This document shows, piece by piece, positions 32,831 to 41,419 of a stretch of DNA of 46,042 nt. Each line of letters opens with the position of its first letter. The stretch's first letter is position 1. The DNA is from a bacterium (lineage in GTDB: Bacteria > Auribacterota > UBA3054 > JAAYZF01), in NCBI GenBank assembly GCA_012514975.1, contig JAAYZF010000130.1:1-46042 (forward strand). The letters are read 5' to 3'. The position numbers were made by a program, and so were the translations under genes. The notes below the pieces were generated by a model. It saw only the letters and a list, made by a program, of their open reading frames with translations, was not told the DNA's origin and made no database searches.

Positions 32831-34240
32831 ATGTGCGCTGAAGCGACAAATGCCCCCTCGCCGGCCTCGCCGGCCGACCGCGTCCCGCCGAGCAATCTTG
32901 CGGCGGAGCGCAGCGTGCTCGGCTCGGTCCTCATCGACGACAAGTCGCTGTCCGTCGTCATGGACCAGCTCCGCGAGGATGCGTTCTACACGCCCGCCCA
33001 CCGCCTCATCTTCCGCGCCGTCCGCCAGCTCTTTGACAACAGGCAGGCCGTCGACCTCGTCACGCTCACCAATGCCCTCCAGTCCCAGGGCACGCTCGAA
33101 CAGTCAGGCGGCGCGGCGTACCTGACGGAGCTGTCCGACGCAGTCCCCACCACCGCCAACATCGACCACTACGTCAAGATCGTCGTCGACAAGTGGCTCA
33201 CGCGCGAGCTCATCCGCACAACGCGCGAAGTCTACGAGGACTGCTTCAGCACGGAGGTCGAGACCGAGGACCTGTTCGAGTCCGCCGAGCAACGGATTTT
33301 CCGCATCGCCCAGATGCGTTCCCGGCAGGATTTCATGGACCTCAAGGACATGATCCTCCCGGTGTTCGACGAGCTCGAGAAGCTGTCGAAGAAGGGCGGC
33401 ATCGTCACGGGCGTCGGCACGGGCTTCAACCGCCTCAACGAGCTGACCACCGGGCTCCATGGCTCCGAGCTGATTATCATCGCCGCGCGTCCCTCGATGG
33501 GCAAGACGGCCTTTGCGCTCAATGTCGCCGAGCACGTCGCGCTCGAAGAAAACAAGGCCGTTGCCATCTTCTCCCTCGAGATGAGCGCCAAACAGCTCGT
33601 CATGCGCCTCCTCGCCTCGCGCGGCCGCGTCGATGGCCAGCACCTCCGCCGCGGCGACCTCAGCAACCCCGACTGGGCCGGGCTGATGCAGGCGGCCAGC
33701 ATCCTCAAGAAGGCGAACATCTACATCGATGCATCGCCCCAGCTCACCCCGCTCGAAATCCGCGCGCGCTGCCGCCGCCTCAAGAGCGAGAATCCCAACC
33801 TCGCCCTCGTCGTCGTCGATTACATCCAGCTCATGGACGCACGCGGCATCGGCCGCGAGATCGACAGCCGTGAAAAGGAGATCGCCTATATCTCCCGCTC
33901 GCTCAAACACATGGCCATCGAGCTCGATCTCCCCGTCATCGCCCTCTCGCAGCTCAACCGCGAGGCCGAACGGGGCCGCGGCGACAAACCAGCGCGCCCA
34001 CAGCTCAGCCAGCTCCGCGAATCAGGCGCAATCGAGCAGGATGCCGACGTCGTCATCCTCCTCTACCGCCCCAGTTACTATTTCAAAGACCCGAAATACG
34101 CCGACCGCGCAGATATCATCCTCGCAAAACAACGCAACGGCCCCACCGGCACCGTCGTCCTCCAGTTCCTCGACCGCTTCGCACGGTTCCAGGACCCGCC
34201 GCAAGGCTATATGGATCAGTTCGCGGACGAGGACCTCTAG
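32831..34240 (+). CDS. dnaB: Replicative DNA helicase DnaB
   Basis: A 469-residue protein of normal length with no intein. Seen: the N-terminal primase-binding domain (NLAAERSVLGSVLIDD, DFDPADAHRLIFRAVRQLF-type segment), the Walker A ARPSMGKTA loop near residue 221, the Walker B and H3 region VVVDYIQLMDARG, and the C-terminal RESGAIEQDADVVILLYRP segment. It unwinds DNA at the replication fork. It ends 4 bases before the GGAATRAT repeat tract. Confidence 0.97.
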   Translation: MCAEATNAPSPASPADRVPPSNLAAERSVLGSVLIDDKSLSVVMDQLREDAFYTPAHRLIFRAVRQLFDNRQAVDLVTLTNALQSQGTLEQSGGAAYLTELSDAVPTTANIDHYVKIVVDKWLTRELIRTTREVYEDCFSTEVETEDLFESAEQRIFRIAQMRSRQDFMDLKDMILPVFDELEKLSKKGGIVTGVGTGFNRLNELTTGLHGSELIIIAARPSMGKTAFALNVAEHVALEENKAVAIFSLEMSAKQLVMRLLASRGRVDGQHLRRGDLSNPDWAGLMQAASILKKANIYIDASPQLTPLEIRARCRRLKSENPNLALVVVDYIQLMDARGIGREIDSREKEIAYISRSLKHMAIELDLPVIALSQLNREAERGRGDKPARPQLSQLRESGAIEQDADVVILLYRPSYYFKDPKYADRADIILAKQRNGPTGTVVLQFLDRFARFQDPPQGYMDQFADEDL

Positions 34241-34244
34241 AAAT

Positions 34245-34316
34245 GGAATGATGGAATAATGGAATAATGGAATAATGGAATAATGGAATGATGGAATGAT
34301 GGAATGATGGAATGAG
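34245..34316. repeat. Nine-copy 8-bp tandem repeat (GGAATRAT)
   Basis: Nine direct copies in register with no spacers: GGAATGAT, four of GGAATAAT, three of GGAATGAT and a final GGAATGAG, immediately downstream of dnaB. It is AT-rich in a GC-rich window. Likely slippage-prone; no promoter is evident in it. Confidence 0.95.
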
Positions 34317-34371
34317 TGGATGGCTGGGTGGCCGGGTGGTTGATAACGGTCATCCCGCTCCCCCAAGTTTC

Positions 34372-34399
34372 AAATGTTAAATGTCAAATGTCAGATGTC
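34372..34399. repeat. Four-copy 7-bp tandem repeat (AAATGTC)
   Basis: AAATGTT, AAATGTC, AAATGTC and AGATGTC in register, 29 bases upstream of the metK ATG. With the 8-bp tract it fills most of the dnaB-metK gap. Confidence 0.9.
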
Positions 34400-34427
34400 A
34401 TATACCCGAACCCTCACTCCCCGACCC

Positions 34428-35597
34428 ATGAAAAACAAGCTCTTCACCTCCGAAGCAGTCTCAATGGGCCACCCGGACAAAGTGGCCGACCAGATCAGCG
34501 ATGGCGTCCTTGATGCGGTGCTGAAGCAGGACCCGCGCGGGCGCGTCGCCTGCGAGACCCTCTGCACCACCGGTCTCGTCGTCATCGCCGGCGAGATCAC
34601 CACGTCTGCCGAGCTCAACTTCACTGACATCGCCCGCCAGACAATCGCCGATATCGGCTACACCGACCCGACGCTCGGGTTCAGCGCCGACTCGTGCGGC
34701 ATCGTCGTGGCCGTCAAGGGCCAGTCGCCCGACATCAGCCAGGGCGTCACCGCCGGCCAGGGCCTTCACAAGGAACAGGGCGCCGGCGACCAGGGCATGA
34801 TGTTCGGCTACGCATGCAATGAAACGCCCGAGCTGATGCCCATGCCCATCATGCATGCGCGCCGCATTCTCAACGAGCTCGCGCGCCAGCGCTTCACGAA
34901 ACGCATCCCATGGCTGCGCCCAGACAGCAAATCGCAGGTCACCATCGAGTACGATGCGAAGAACCGCCCGGTCCGCGTCCACACCGTCGTCGTCTCCACC
35001 CAGCACGATCCGAGCGTGAAACACGCAAAGATCGCGAAGGACGTCATCGACAAAGTCGTGCGCAAAGTCATCCCCGCCCGCCTGCTCGACAGGAACACCA
35101 TCTTCCACATCAACCCCACCGGCCGCTTCGTCATCGGCGGGCCGCATGGCGACTCGGGCCTCACGGGCCGCAAGATCATCGTCGACACGTACGGCGGCAG
35201 CGGGCGGCACGGCGGCGGCGCGTTCTCCGGCAAAGACCCGAGCAAGGTCGACCGCAGCGCGGCGTACATGATGCGCTACATCGCGAAGAACATCGTCGCC
35301 GCAAAAATCGCCGCGCGATGCGAAGTGCAGGTCGCCTATGCGATCGGTGTCGCACGCCCGATCTCGGTCAGTGTCGACACCTTTGGCACGGGCGTCCTTG
35401 ACGACGTGAGGATCGCCGCGTCGATCGAAAAGGTCTTCGACCTCCGCCCGGCGGCGATCATCAGCGATCTGAAGCTGCTCCGGCCGATCTATGTGAAGAC
35501 CGCCCGGTACGGCCATTTCGGCATCAACGACCCCGACTACACGTGGGAAAAAACCGACAAGACCGCTGCCCTGCGCAAGGCGCTCGGCCTGAAGTAA
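34428..35597 (+). CDS. metK: S-adenosylmethionine synthetase
   Basis: A 389-residue protein. The ATG at 34428 opens the family; the frame upstream only translates the repeats. Seen: [18 protein letters not shown] (catalytic His), [24 protein letters not shown] and the phosphate loop [20 protein letters not shown]. It makes S-adenosylmethionine from methionine and ATP. No SAM-riboswitch-like structure is visible in the leader; a perfect terminator follows 27 bases after the stop. Confidence 0.97.
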   Translation: MKNKLFTSEAVSMGHPDKVADQISDGVLDAVLKQDPRGRVACETLCTTGLVVIAGEITTSAELNFTDIARQTIADIGYTDPTLGFSADSCGIVVAVKGQSPDISQGVTAGQGLHKEQGAGDQGMMFGYACNETPELMPMPIMHARRILNELARQRFTKRIPWLRPDSKSQVTIEYDAKNRPVRVHTVVVSTQHDPSVKHAKIAKDVIDKVVRKVIPARLLDRNTIFHINPTGRFVIGGPHGDSGLTGRKIIVDTYGGSGRHGGGAFSGKDPSKVDRSAAYMMRYIAKNIVAAKIAARCEVQVAYAIGVARPISVSVDTFGTGVLDDVRIAASIEKVFDLRPAAIISDLKLLRPIYVKTARYGHFGINDPDYTWEKTDKTAALRKALGLK

Positions 35598-35624
35598 CCG
35601 TACCCAACGCAGTTATCGCACATC

Positions 35625-35660
35625 AAGCCCCGCTGGACACCTGTCCAGCGGGGCTTCTTC
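35625..35660 (+). terminator. Rho-independent terminator after metK
   Basis: A perfect 15-bp stem AAGCCCCGCTGGACA / TGTCCAGCGGGGCTT (35625-35639 and 35642-35656) with a 2-base loop, followed by CTTC. The T-run is short but the hairpin is very stable. Confidence 0.85.
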
Positions 35661-35883
35661 ATGCCTAGGTGAGTGGCCGAGGCTGTGCCTTGGTAAGTGA
35701 AAGTCCCCGGGCCCTCGGACCGCACGGAAGCCGTGGGCGTGAACCGTGGCGCGGAATGCCATTCCGCGTCTACGTGAGCGGCGGCCGTTCATGGATGCGT
35801 ACGCTGCTGCTTCATGGCGCGTCCCGTCCACGCCTTCGGCGGGTGCCCCAAATCTGTTGCGCCGCCGTGTGCGCAACGGATTT

Positions 35884-35908
35884 GCAGCGCAGTTGCGCCT
35901 CGCGCTGC
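35884..35908 (+). promoter_or_regulatory. Operator-like inverted repeat centred on the uxaE -35
   Basis: GCAGCGC (35884-35890) and GCGCTGC (35902-35908) form a perfect 7-11-7 inverted repeat. The -35 TTGCGC lies in its spacer, so a bound regulator would block the promoter. A uronate-responsive repressor is plausible. Confidence 0.5.
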
Positions 35909-35921
35909 GAAACCGTATAAT
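35893..35921 (+). promoter_or_regulatory. uxaE promoter giving a predicted leaderless mRNA
   Basis: -35 TTGCGC (35893-35898), 17-base spacer, -10 TATAAT (35916-35921). Only CTCCGC separates the -10 from the ATG at 35928, so transcription should start at or next to the start codon. Confidence 0.7.
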
Positions 35922-35927
35922 CTCCGC

Positions 35928-37181
35928 ATGGAACTGTCACGCTTCTCGATTGGCACAGGCGACCGGTTCGGCAGGCAGGGCGTTGCGCAATTGCGTGCGC
36001 TCGAGCAGGCCGCCGAAGCAGGCATCGCCGTCACTCCCGTGTGGAACAAATCCTTCCGTGAACACTCGATCATCGGCACCTCGCCGCGCGATACCCGTGC
36101 AGCGGCTGATGCTGCCGTGCGCGCGGCCGGGTGGAACAAACCATACCGCGTTGATGCCGATCATATTAACTTGAAGAACGTCGACGGTTTCATCGACAGT
36201 TGCGATTTCTTCACCATCGATGTCGCCGAGTCGATCGGCGCGCCGGCCAGTGATGCAGCGCGTGCCGCGTTCACAAATGCGTGCCGGCCGCTGCTGGGCA
36301 CGCACCAGCTCAGCGGCATTGACAAGCCGTTCGTCATCGATGAACCGGCCGTCAAACGGATCGCCGCGCGCTATGCGGCCGCATGCGCTGAAGCTGCGCG
36401 GATTTTCCGGCATGTCCACGCGCGCAATCCCGGCGGATTCATCACCGAAGTGTCAATGGACGAATGCGCCGACCCGCAGACACCACTCGAGCTGTTGATG
36501 ATCCTCGCCGCGCTTGCTGCGCACAAGGTACCTGCGCAGACCATCGCGCCGAAGTTCACCGGCCGGTTCAACAAGGGTGTTGACTATGCCGGCGACGTTG
36601 CGCAGTTCGCGCGTGAGTTCTCCGACGATGTTGCCGTGGCCGCGTATGCAGTGAAAGCCTTCGGCCTGCCTGATTCGCTGAAGCTCAGCGTCCACTCGGG
36701 CAGCGACAAATTTTCGCTCTATCCGCACATCAAACAGCGCCTCGGGAATACCGGCGCGGGCGTCCATCTGAAGACCGCGGGCACGACGTGGCTCGAAGAG
36801 ATCACCGGGCTCGCCGAGGCGGGCGGAGACGGGCTTGTGATCGCGAAGGAAGTGTACACGAAGGCCCTCGGGCGCTTTGACGAGCTGTGCAAGCCGTACG
36901 CGACGGTGATCGACATTGACCGGGCAAAACTGCCTGCGCCGGCCGTGGTGCAGCGCTGGACGGCCGGGCAGTTTGTGGCGGCGGTGGCGCATGAGCCGGG
37001 ATGCGTGGGATTCAATGCGAATGTGCGGCAGTTGCTGCACGTGGGATACAAGGTGGCGGCGGAGATGGGCGCGCGGTTCCTCGATGCGCTCGCGGCGAAC
37101 GAGGCGGTGATCGGCAGGCGCGTCACGGACAATCTCTACCGCAAGCACCTCCTGTCAGTTTTCCCGAAGCGGCAAGACTGA
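35928..37181 (+). CDS. uxaE: Tagaturonate epimerase family protein
   Basis: A 417-residue protein. The ATG at 35928 directly follows the -10 box; the frame upstream is non-family. Seen: the N-terminal MELSRFSIGTGDRFGRQG, VTPVWNKSFREHSIIGT, the DADHINLKNVDGFID segment with metal-type His/Asp, KPFVIDEPAVK, the TIAPKFTGRFNKGVDYAGD segment and SVHSGSDKFSLYPHI. This is the UxaE family that interconverts D-tagaturonate and D-fructuronate in galacturonate/glucuronate breakdown. It complements the uronate-lyase gene at 16046. No ribosome site is present, in line with a leaderless mRNA. Confidence 0.88.
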   Translation: MELSRFSIGTGDRFGRQGVAQLRALEQAAEAGIAVTPVWNKSFREHSIIGTSPRDTRAAADAAVRAAGWNKPYRVDADHINLKNVDGFIDSCDFFTIDVAESIGAPASDAARAAFTNACRPLLGTHQLSGIDKPFVIDEPAVKRIAARYAAACAEAARIFRHVHARNPGGFITEVSMDECADPQTPLELLMILAALAAHKVPAQTIAPKFTGRFNKGVDYAGDVAQFAREFSDDVAVAAYAVKAFGLPDSLKLSVHSGSDKFSLYPHIKQRLGNTGAGVHLKTAGTTWLEEITGLAEAGGDGLVIAKEVYTKALGRFDELCKPYATVIDIDRAKLPAPAVVQRWTAGQFVAAVAHEPGCVGFNANVRQLLHVGYKVAAEMGARFLDALAANEAVIGRRVTDNLYRKHLLSVFPKRQD

Positions 37182-37197
37182 AGAGCCAGAGTGGCTG

Positions 37198-37214
37198 ATC
37201 CCGCAGGGCGGGAT
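37198..37214 (+). other. Hairpin between uxaE and the GH26-like gene
   Basis: ATCCCGC-AGG-GCGGGAT, a perfect 7-bp stem with a 3-base loop, 16 bases after the uxaE stop. No T-run follows, so it is more likely a processing or attenuation hairpin than a terminator. Confidence 0.4.
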
Positions 37215-37231
37215 TGGCAAGTACGGGCCGC

Positions 37232-38296
37232 ATGCAACAGGTAGCTGCAAGCCTTCTCTCCATCTTCCTGTGCGGATGGTGCTGTGCGCAAGCGCCCATT
37301 GAACCGCCGCCGGCAGGGTACTACTACCATGGTGTCTATCCCGGCGGGGTGACGGGCGAAGAGGACGACATCACGCCCGCTGGCGTGGCTTCGTATGAGT
37401 CGCACGCCGGGAAGCGCGTCGCATGGGTATATTTCTCGCACAACTGGTATCGCGACAGGTCGTTTCCGCTTGCGACGGCATCATGGATCAGCGCATCCGG
37501 GAGCGTGCCGTTCGTGCGGCTGATGCTGCGCGACAGCGCGCGGCAGGACAGGCGCAACCATGTGTTCACGCTCAAGCGCCTGCTCAAGGGCGTGTTTGAC
37601 GAAGACCTGCGCGCCTGGGCGCGGTCAGCGCGTGATTTCTCCGCGCCGCTCATCGCCGAGTTCGGCACGGAGGTCAACGGCCGCTGGTTTCCGTGGAACG
37701 GCCGCTGGAATGGCCGCGGCAGGAAAAAGGGGTACGGCGACCCCACCGAGCCCAACGGCCCTGAACGCTTCCGGGACGCATACCGCCACATCGTCGATCT
37801 TGCCCGCAGCGAGGGGGCGACGAATGTTCTCTGGGTCTTTCATGTCAACAATGAGGACTGGCCTGCAGTCTCGTGGAACCGGTTCGAGAACTACTATCCC
37901 GGCGACGACTACATCGACTGGCTGGGCGTCAGCGTCTACGGCGCGCAGACGCCGCGCGAAGACGCATGGCCGCTGTTCCGCCCGCTGATGGATGCCGTGT
38001 ACCCGCGTCTGGCGGCTCTCAGCTCGAACAAGCCGGTCGCGCTGCTCGAGTTCGGCGCGTGCAGGAACAACCCGCTGGGCGACCAGGCCGCGTGGGCAGA
38101 CGCAGCGCTCAGCGACATCCTGGCCAGCCGCTGGCCGCGGCTGCTCGGCTTCTCGTGGTGGAATGAATGGTGGCAGAACGACAACAACCCCGCGCATGAC
38201 ACGACAATGCGCCTCGAGGACAACCCGGCGCTGTCAAACGTGTTCAGAACGCTCGTGGGCGGCTCGACGAACGTCCTGGAGGATCTCATCCGGTAG
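37232..38296 (+). CDS. Exported GH26-like glycoside hydrolase
   Basis: A 354-residue protein with a signal peptide (MQQVAASLLSIFLCGWCCAQ). The ATG at 37232 is used; a TTG at 37214 is unlikely. Seen: an (alpha/beta)8-barrel pattern with FSHNWYRDRSFP, IAEFGTEVNGRWFPWNG (E147 as likely acid/base, as in the HE-NG-W motif of GH26), LWVFHVNNEDW, DDYIDWLGVSVYG and VALLEFGACRNNP (nucleophile Glu). GH26 enzymes cut beta-mannan and related glucans. It is 50 bases after uxaE on the same strand and converges with the methyltransferase 21 bases later. Confidence 0.78.
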   Translation: MQQVAASLLSIFLCGWCCAQAPIEPPPAGYYYHGVYPGGVTGEEDDITPAGVASYESHAGKRVAWVYFSHNWYRDRSFPLATASWISASGSVPFVRLMLRDSARQDRRNHVFTLKRLLKGVFDEDLRAWARSARDFSAPLIAEFGTEVNGRWFPWNGRWNGRGRKKGYGDPTEPNGPERFRDAYRHIVDLARSEGATNVLWVFHVNNEDWPAVSWNRFENYYPGDDYIDWLGVSVYGAQTPREDAWPLFRPLMDAVYPRLAALSSNKPVALLEFGACRNNPLGDQAAWADAALSDILASRWPRLLGFSWWNEWWQNDNNPAHDTTMRLEDNPALSNVFRTLVGGSTNVLEDLIR

Positions 38297-38317
38297 CGAA
38301 ACGGCCGCAGCAGCGCG

Positions 38318-38977
38318 CTACTTTTTCACTCCTGCCGCGCAGAGATAGCCGTGCGAATTCTTGACGACCTCGAACCAGTCGAAGCCGGCCGCTTTGCACA
38401 GGCCTTCGATCTGTTCCTTTGAATAGTCGTAGATGGGGCACTTCTTGATGAGGTAATAGCGGATGCGGCGCTGGATGCTCCACGGGAACGTGAAGCGCGG
38501 GAATGACGCGACAAAGACGCGCGGCTTGAGCGATGCGGCCTTGTTGAACAGTGGCGCGGGGTCTTTGATGTAGTCGAACAGACCCAGCGCGAGCACCACG
38601 TCAAACGTTTCCGTGAACTCGTGTGCAAGCACATCGCCCTGGATGAACGTGCATTGCCCTGCCACACCCATCTGCCTGGCGATATTCCTGGAGAACTCGA
38701 TCATTGACGGTGCGAAATCGATGCCCGTGACGCGCCGCGCGCCGCGTTTTGCGCATTCGATGCTGTAGCGCGCCGTGCCGCAGCCGATATCGAGCACGGA
38801 TGCGCCGGTGAGATCGCCGCATTTCTCGAACGTGAAGGCATAGCGCTCGTAGAGCCCTTTGCGGAGCGCCTTGTTGACGCGGTACATGAAGCCGTGTTCA
38901 TGCGAGTACAGCGCGTCCCATTCCTTGGGCACCTTGTCGAAGTAGGATTGCGCGCCGGGGTTTTCAGGCGTGGTCAT
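38318..38977 (-). CDS. Class I SAM-dependent methyltransferase
   Basis: A 219-residue protein from the ATG at 38977. Seen: motif I VLDIGCGTARYSIE, the acidic loop VTGIDFAPSMIEFS, GDVLAHEF and ALGLFDYIKDP (motif IV region), and a C-terminal IEGLCKAAGFDWFEV. The N-terminus YFDKVPKEWDALYSHE fits small-molecule or saccharide methylases. The start overlaps the deacetylase end by 14 bases, so the two are co-translated. Substrate unknown; a role in decorating an exopolysaccharide is inferred from the neighbour. Confidence 0.85.
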   Translation of the reverse strand: MTTPENPGAQSYFDKVPKEWDALYSHEHGFMYRVNKALRKGLYERYAFTFEKCGDLTGASVLDIGCGTARYSIECAKRGARRVTGIDFAPSMIEFSRNIARQMGVAGQCTFIQGDVLAHEFTETFDVVLALGLFDYIKDPAPLFNKAASLKPRVFVASFPRFTFPWSIQRRIRYYLIKKCPIYDYSKEQIEGLCKAAGFDWFEVVKNSHGYLCAAGVKK

Positions 38978-39827
38978 CGAATGCCTCGCGGATCGACGTA
39001 AAGGGAAAACCGCCGAGCAGGCGGGCGAACTTGCCGCGCATGCTCGAACGGAACATGTTCTGCGTGAGCTCGTCCCTGCGCGACTTGAGCCAGCCGAACG
39101 GGGATGAACCGCGGCGATGACGCAGCCGGGCCTCGCCGAATTCGTAGGGATGGCAATAGGCGACGAACGGCATGCCCTCGGCATTCACCGCGCGCACGGC
39201 CCAGCGGATCACCGGGTACGGCATCAGGCGGAAATACCCGCCGCCGGAGACGGGCCAGTTGCGCCCCGCATGCCGCACGGTCGACAAGGGCAGCTCGATC
39301 AGCGTGCCTGACGGGCACGTCACGCGCACCGCGCCGCGCGGAAAGCCCGGCACGCCATAGCGCGCACCGGCGATCGGGAACACGCTGCTGTCATACTTCA
39401 TTTCCAGGCTGGCCATGACGTCGAACGCCCAGTACGTCTGCTCGACGAGGCTGAAGACAGGCGCGCGGAATGACACGACGGGCGCGCCGGTGATGTTGCC
39501 GAGCACGGCGAGCGCGCGGCTGAGCTCTTCCTTGAGCGCCGCGGGCGTCATCCGCTGAAGAGGGGTGTGGCGCAGGCCATGCGAGCCGATTTCATGGCCG
39601 CGGGCAGCGATGTCGCGGACCAGGCCGGGTGTGCGCTCGGCGACATAGCCGACGACGAAGAACGTCGCCCTGGCCCCGTGCTCGTCGAACAGGTCGAGCA
39701 GGTAGCGCGTCGCATTCTCGTAGGGCACATGATACCAGTTCTCGACGTCCACGGTGAGGATGTTGCGAAGCGAGCCGCCGCCGGTCGGCAGCGGCTCGAG
39801 CGAGAAGGCTGTGGAAGCCGTGTTCAT
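38964..39827 (-). CDS. Polysaccharide deacetylase, PEP-CTERM-locus (DUF3473) subfamily
   Basis: A 287-residue protein. Seen: LTVDVENWYH (catalytic Asp27, Glu29), TFFVVGYVAERTPGLVRDIAARGHEIGSHGLRHTPL (zinc His pair), SFRAPVF and a C-terminal DUF3473-like tail (FVAYCHPYEFG, TSIREAF). This subfamily is tied to exopolysaccharide loci of PEP-CTERM/exosortase organisms and removes N- or O-acetyl groups from polysaccharide. It fits the PEP-CTERM surface proteins in this genome. It starts 18 bases after the DAHP synthase stop. Confidence 0.88.
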   Translation of the reverse strand: MNTASTAFSLEPLPTGGGSLRNILTVDVENWYHVPYENATRYLLDLFDEHGARATFFVVGYVAERTPGLVRDIAARGHEIGSHGLRHTPLQRMTPAALKEELSRALAVLGNITGAPVVSFRAPVFSLVEQTYWAFDVMASLEMKYDSSVFPIAGARYGVPGFPRGAVRVTCPSGTLIELPLSTVRHAGRNWPVSGGGYFRLMPYPVIRWAVRAVNAEGMPFVAYCHPYEFGEARLRHRRGSSPFGWLKSRRDELTQNMFRSSMRGKFARLLGGFPFTSIREAFDDHA

Positions 39828-39845
39828 TGCGCGGGGTGGATCACC

Positions 39846-40862
39846 TCAGATCTCGCGGCCCACTGCCGCCGCAACCGAGCGCAACGAGTCCATCAGCTCG
39901 GCGAATGCCGCGGGCGTGAGCGACTGTGAGCCGTCTGACCATGCCTCGTGCGGATCGGGGTGCACTTCAACCATGATGCCGTCGCACCCGGCGGCGACGG
40001 CCGCGCGCGCCATGTCGGGCACGAACGACGCATGGCCGGTGCCGTGGCTCGGGTCGACGATGACAGGCAGGCTGGATTCCTGCTTCAGCGCGGGGACGGC
40101 GCTCAGGTCGAGCGTGTTGCGTGTCAGCGTCTCGAAGGTGCGGATGCCGCGCTCGCAGAGAATCACGTCAAGATTGCCCTGCGCCATGATGTACTCGGCC
40201 GACATGAGCCATTCATGGACGGTGCTGGCGAGCCCGCGCTTCAGCATCACCGGCTTGCGCGTCTGGCCGACGGCTTTGAGCAGGTCGAAGTTCTGCATGT
40301 TCCGCGTGCCGATCTGGAGCACGTCGGCATAGTCGGCGACGAGTGGGAGCACGCTTTCCTTCATCACCTCGGTGACGATCGGCAGGCCGGTCTTCTCGCG
40401 CGCCGCGGCGAGCATTTTCAGCCCCTCCTCCTCGAGGCCCTGGAAACTGTACGGCGATGTCCGCGGCTTGTACGCGCCGCCGCGCAGGAGGGTTGCACCG
40501 GCCTGTTTCACAGCCTCGGCCGTGGCGATGATCTGCTCATGGCTCTCGACCGAGCACGGGCCGGCGATCACCGGCAGCTTCATTCCGCCGAACACGACGC
40601 CGGGCGCAACGGTGACGGGCGTCTTCTTCCGCAGCTCGAGCCCGGCCAGCTTGTACGGCTTGAGGATGGGGATGACGCGCTCGACGCCCGGCGACGTCTC
40701 GAGCTGCTGCAGCCGGGCCTTGCCGCGTTCATCGCCGATGGCGCCTATGACGGTGCGCTCGACGCCGAAGATGGGATGCGTCTGGTATCCCATCGATTCG
40801 ATCTCCTTCATCACGTCGTCGATCTCGCGCCGCGAGGCGCCTTTTTGCATGACAATGATCAT
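39846..40862 (-). CDS. aroF: 3-deoxy-7-phosphoheptulonate (DAHP) synthase, type I beta with FLD domain
   Basis: A 338-residue protein. Seen: the N-terminal ferredoxin-like regulatory domain ([20 protein letters not shown], about 1-70) and the TIM barrel with [37 protein letters not shown] and [11 protein letters not shown]. It condenses phosphoenolpyruvate and erythrose-4-phosphate, the first step of the shikimate pathway, and the FLD domain usually mediates feedback by aromatic amino acids. It follows the lipoprotein gene by 41 bases and precedes the deacetylase. Confidence 0.95.
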   Translation of the reverse strand: MIIVMQKGASRREIDDVMKEIESMGYQTHPIFGVERTVIGAIGDERGKARLQQLETSPGVERVIPILKPYKLAGLELRKKTPVTVAPGVVFGGMKLPVIAGPCSVESHEQIIATAEAVKQAGATLLRGGAYKPRTSPYSFQGLEEEGLKMLAAAREKTGLPIVTEVMKESVLPLVADYADVLQIGTRNMQNFDLLKAVGQTRKPVMLKRGLASTVHEWLMSAEYIMAQGNLDVILCERGIRTFETLTRNTLDLSAVPALKQESSLPVIVDPSHGTGHASFVPDMARAAVAAGCDGIMVEVHPDPHEAWSDGSQSLTPAAFAELMDSLRSVAAAVGREI

Positions 40863-40903
40863 GAACGCATCGTATTCGGGTTATCACTGCACAGCGCGCA
40901 GGT

Positions 40904-41335
40904 TCAGTACTCCATGGCGCCGACAGCGTTGAGCGCGTTGCGCCGTGGCCTGCCCTCATCGTCCATATGCCACACGTCGTCAATGAACCACCGCTTGCGC
41001 AACGACAGGTCCATCCGGAGCGGCCAGTCGATCACCGTCTCGTCCCGCAGGTCGAAGCGGACGCGGACGTCCACATGCGCCCTGTCAGGCGTGACGATCT
41101 CCCCGGCGCCGACGGCGAAGGAGGTGCTCTTGACCATCTGGCGGTGGTAGAAGACGAGGTCCTGGCGGTTCGAGTACAACTCCTGGATGGCCGGGCCGGT
41201 GTACTGGAGCGCCTGCTCGTACTTCTTGGCTTCGAGCGCATCGAGGCATTCCTGCACGACGCGGGCAGGCGGCGGCGGCTCGCACGCGGCAAGGAGGAAG
41301 GCAGCCATCAACGCAGTCGAAGCGACCTTTATCAT
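40904..41335 (-). CDS. Small lipoprotein with NTF2-like fold, apparently leaderless
   Basis: A 143-residue protein. Seen: a lipobox (LLAAC, Cys about residue 18), then ARVVQECLDALEAKKYEQALQYTGP and a beta-rich half with VDVRVRFDLRDETVIDWPLRMDLSL and W-F-I-D-D-V-W. This is the layout of DUF4878-type lipoproteins. The -10 (TACAAT) ends at 41342, six bases before the ATG at 41335, so transcription should start at the A of the ATG. Function unknown; it heads the aroF-deacetylase-methyltransferase run. Confidence 0.8.
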   Translation of the reverse strand: MIKVASTALMAAFLLAACEPPPPARVVQECLDALEAKKYEQALQYTGPAIQELYSNRQDLVFYHRQMVKSTSFAVGAGEIVTPDRAHVDVRVRFDLRDETVIDWPLRMDLSLRKRWFIDDVWHMDDEGRPRRNALNAVGAMEY

Positions 41336-41341
41336 GCGGAT

Positions 41342-41370
41342 ATTGTAGCAGAGCAGGCGGATTGTGTCAA
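41342..41370 (-). promoter_or_regulatory. Consensus promoter giving a leaderless lipoprotein mRNA
   Basis: On the minus strand: -35 TTGACA (41370-41365), 17-base spacer, -10 TACAAT (41347-41342), then ATCCGC and the ATG at 41335. Same geometry as the uxaE promoter. Confidence 0.85.
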
Positions 41371-41419
41371 AGGGGTTCCGTTGCCCGGTTCCGTCGCCGG
41401 GACCGGGGTTGCGGCGCGG

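Larger units (their letters stand above)
35598..35927. other. metK-uxaE intergenic region
   Basis: 330 bases with no supported gene. Besides the metK terminator it holds a CGCGGAATG-C-CATTCCGCG dyad (35750-35768), a 14-bp hairpin CAAATCTGTTGCGC/GCGCAACGGATTTG with one G-T pair (35849-35884), and the uxaE promoter with its operator-like repeat. The middle part (35660-35750) shows nothing recognisable. Confidence 0.7.

Noticed and set aside
34245-34399. CRISPR-like array between dnaB and metK
   Set aside because: Units are 8 and 7 bp with no spacers; no cas genes are in the window.
34241-34427. SAM riboswitch upstream of metK
   Set aside because: The leader consists of simple repeats and lacks the conserved SAM-I or SAM-II core sequences.
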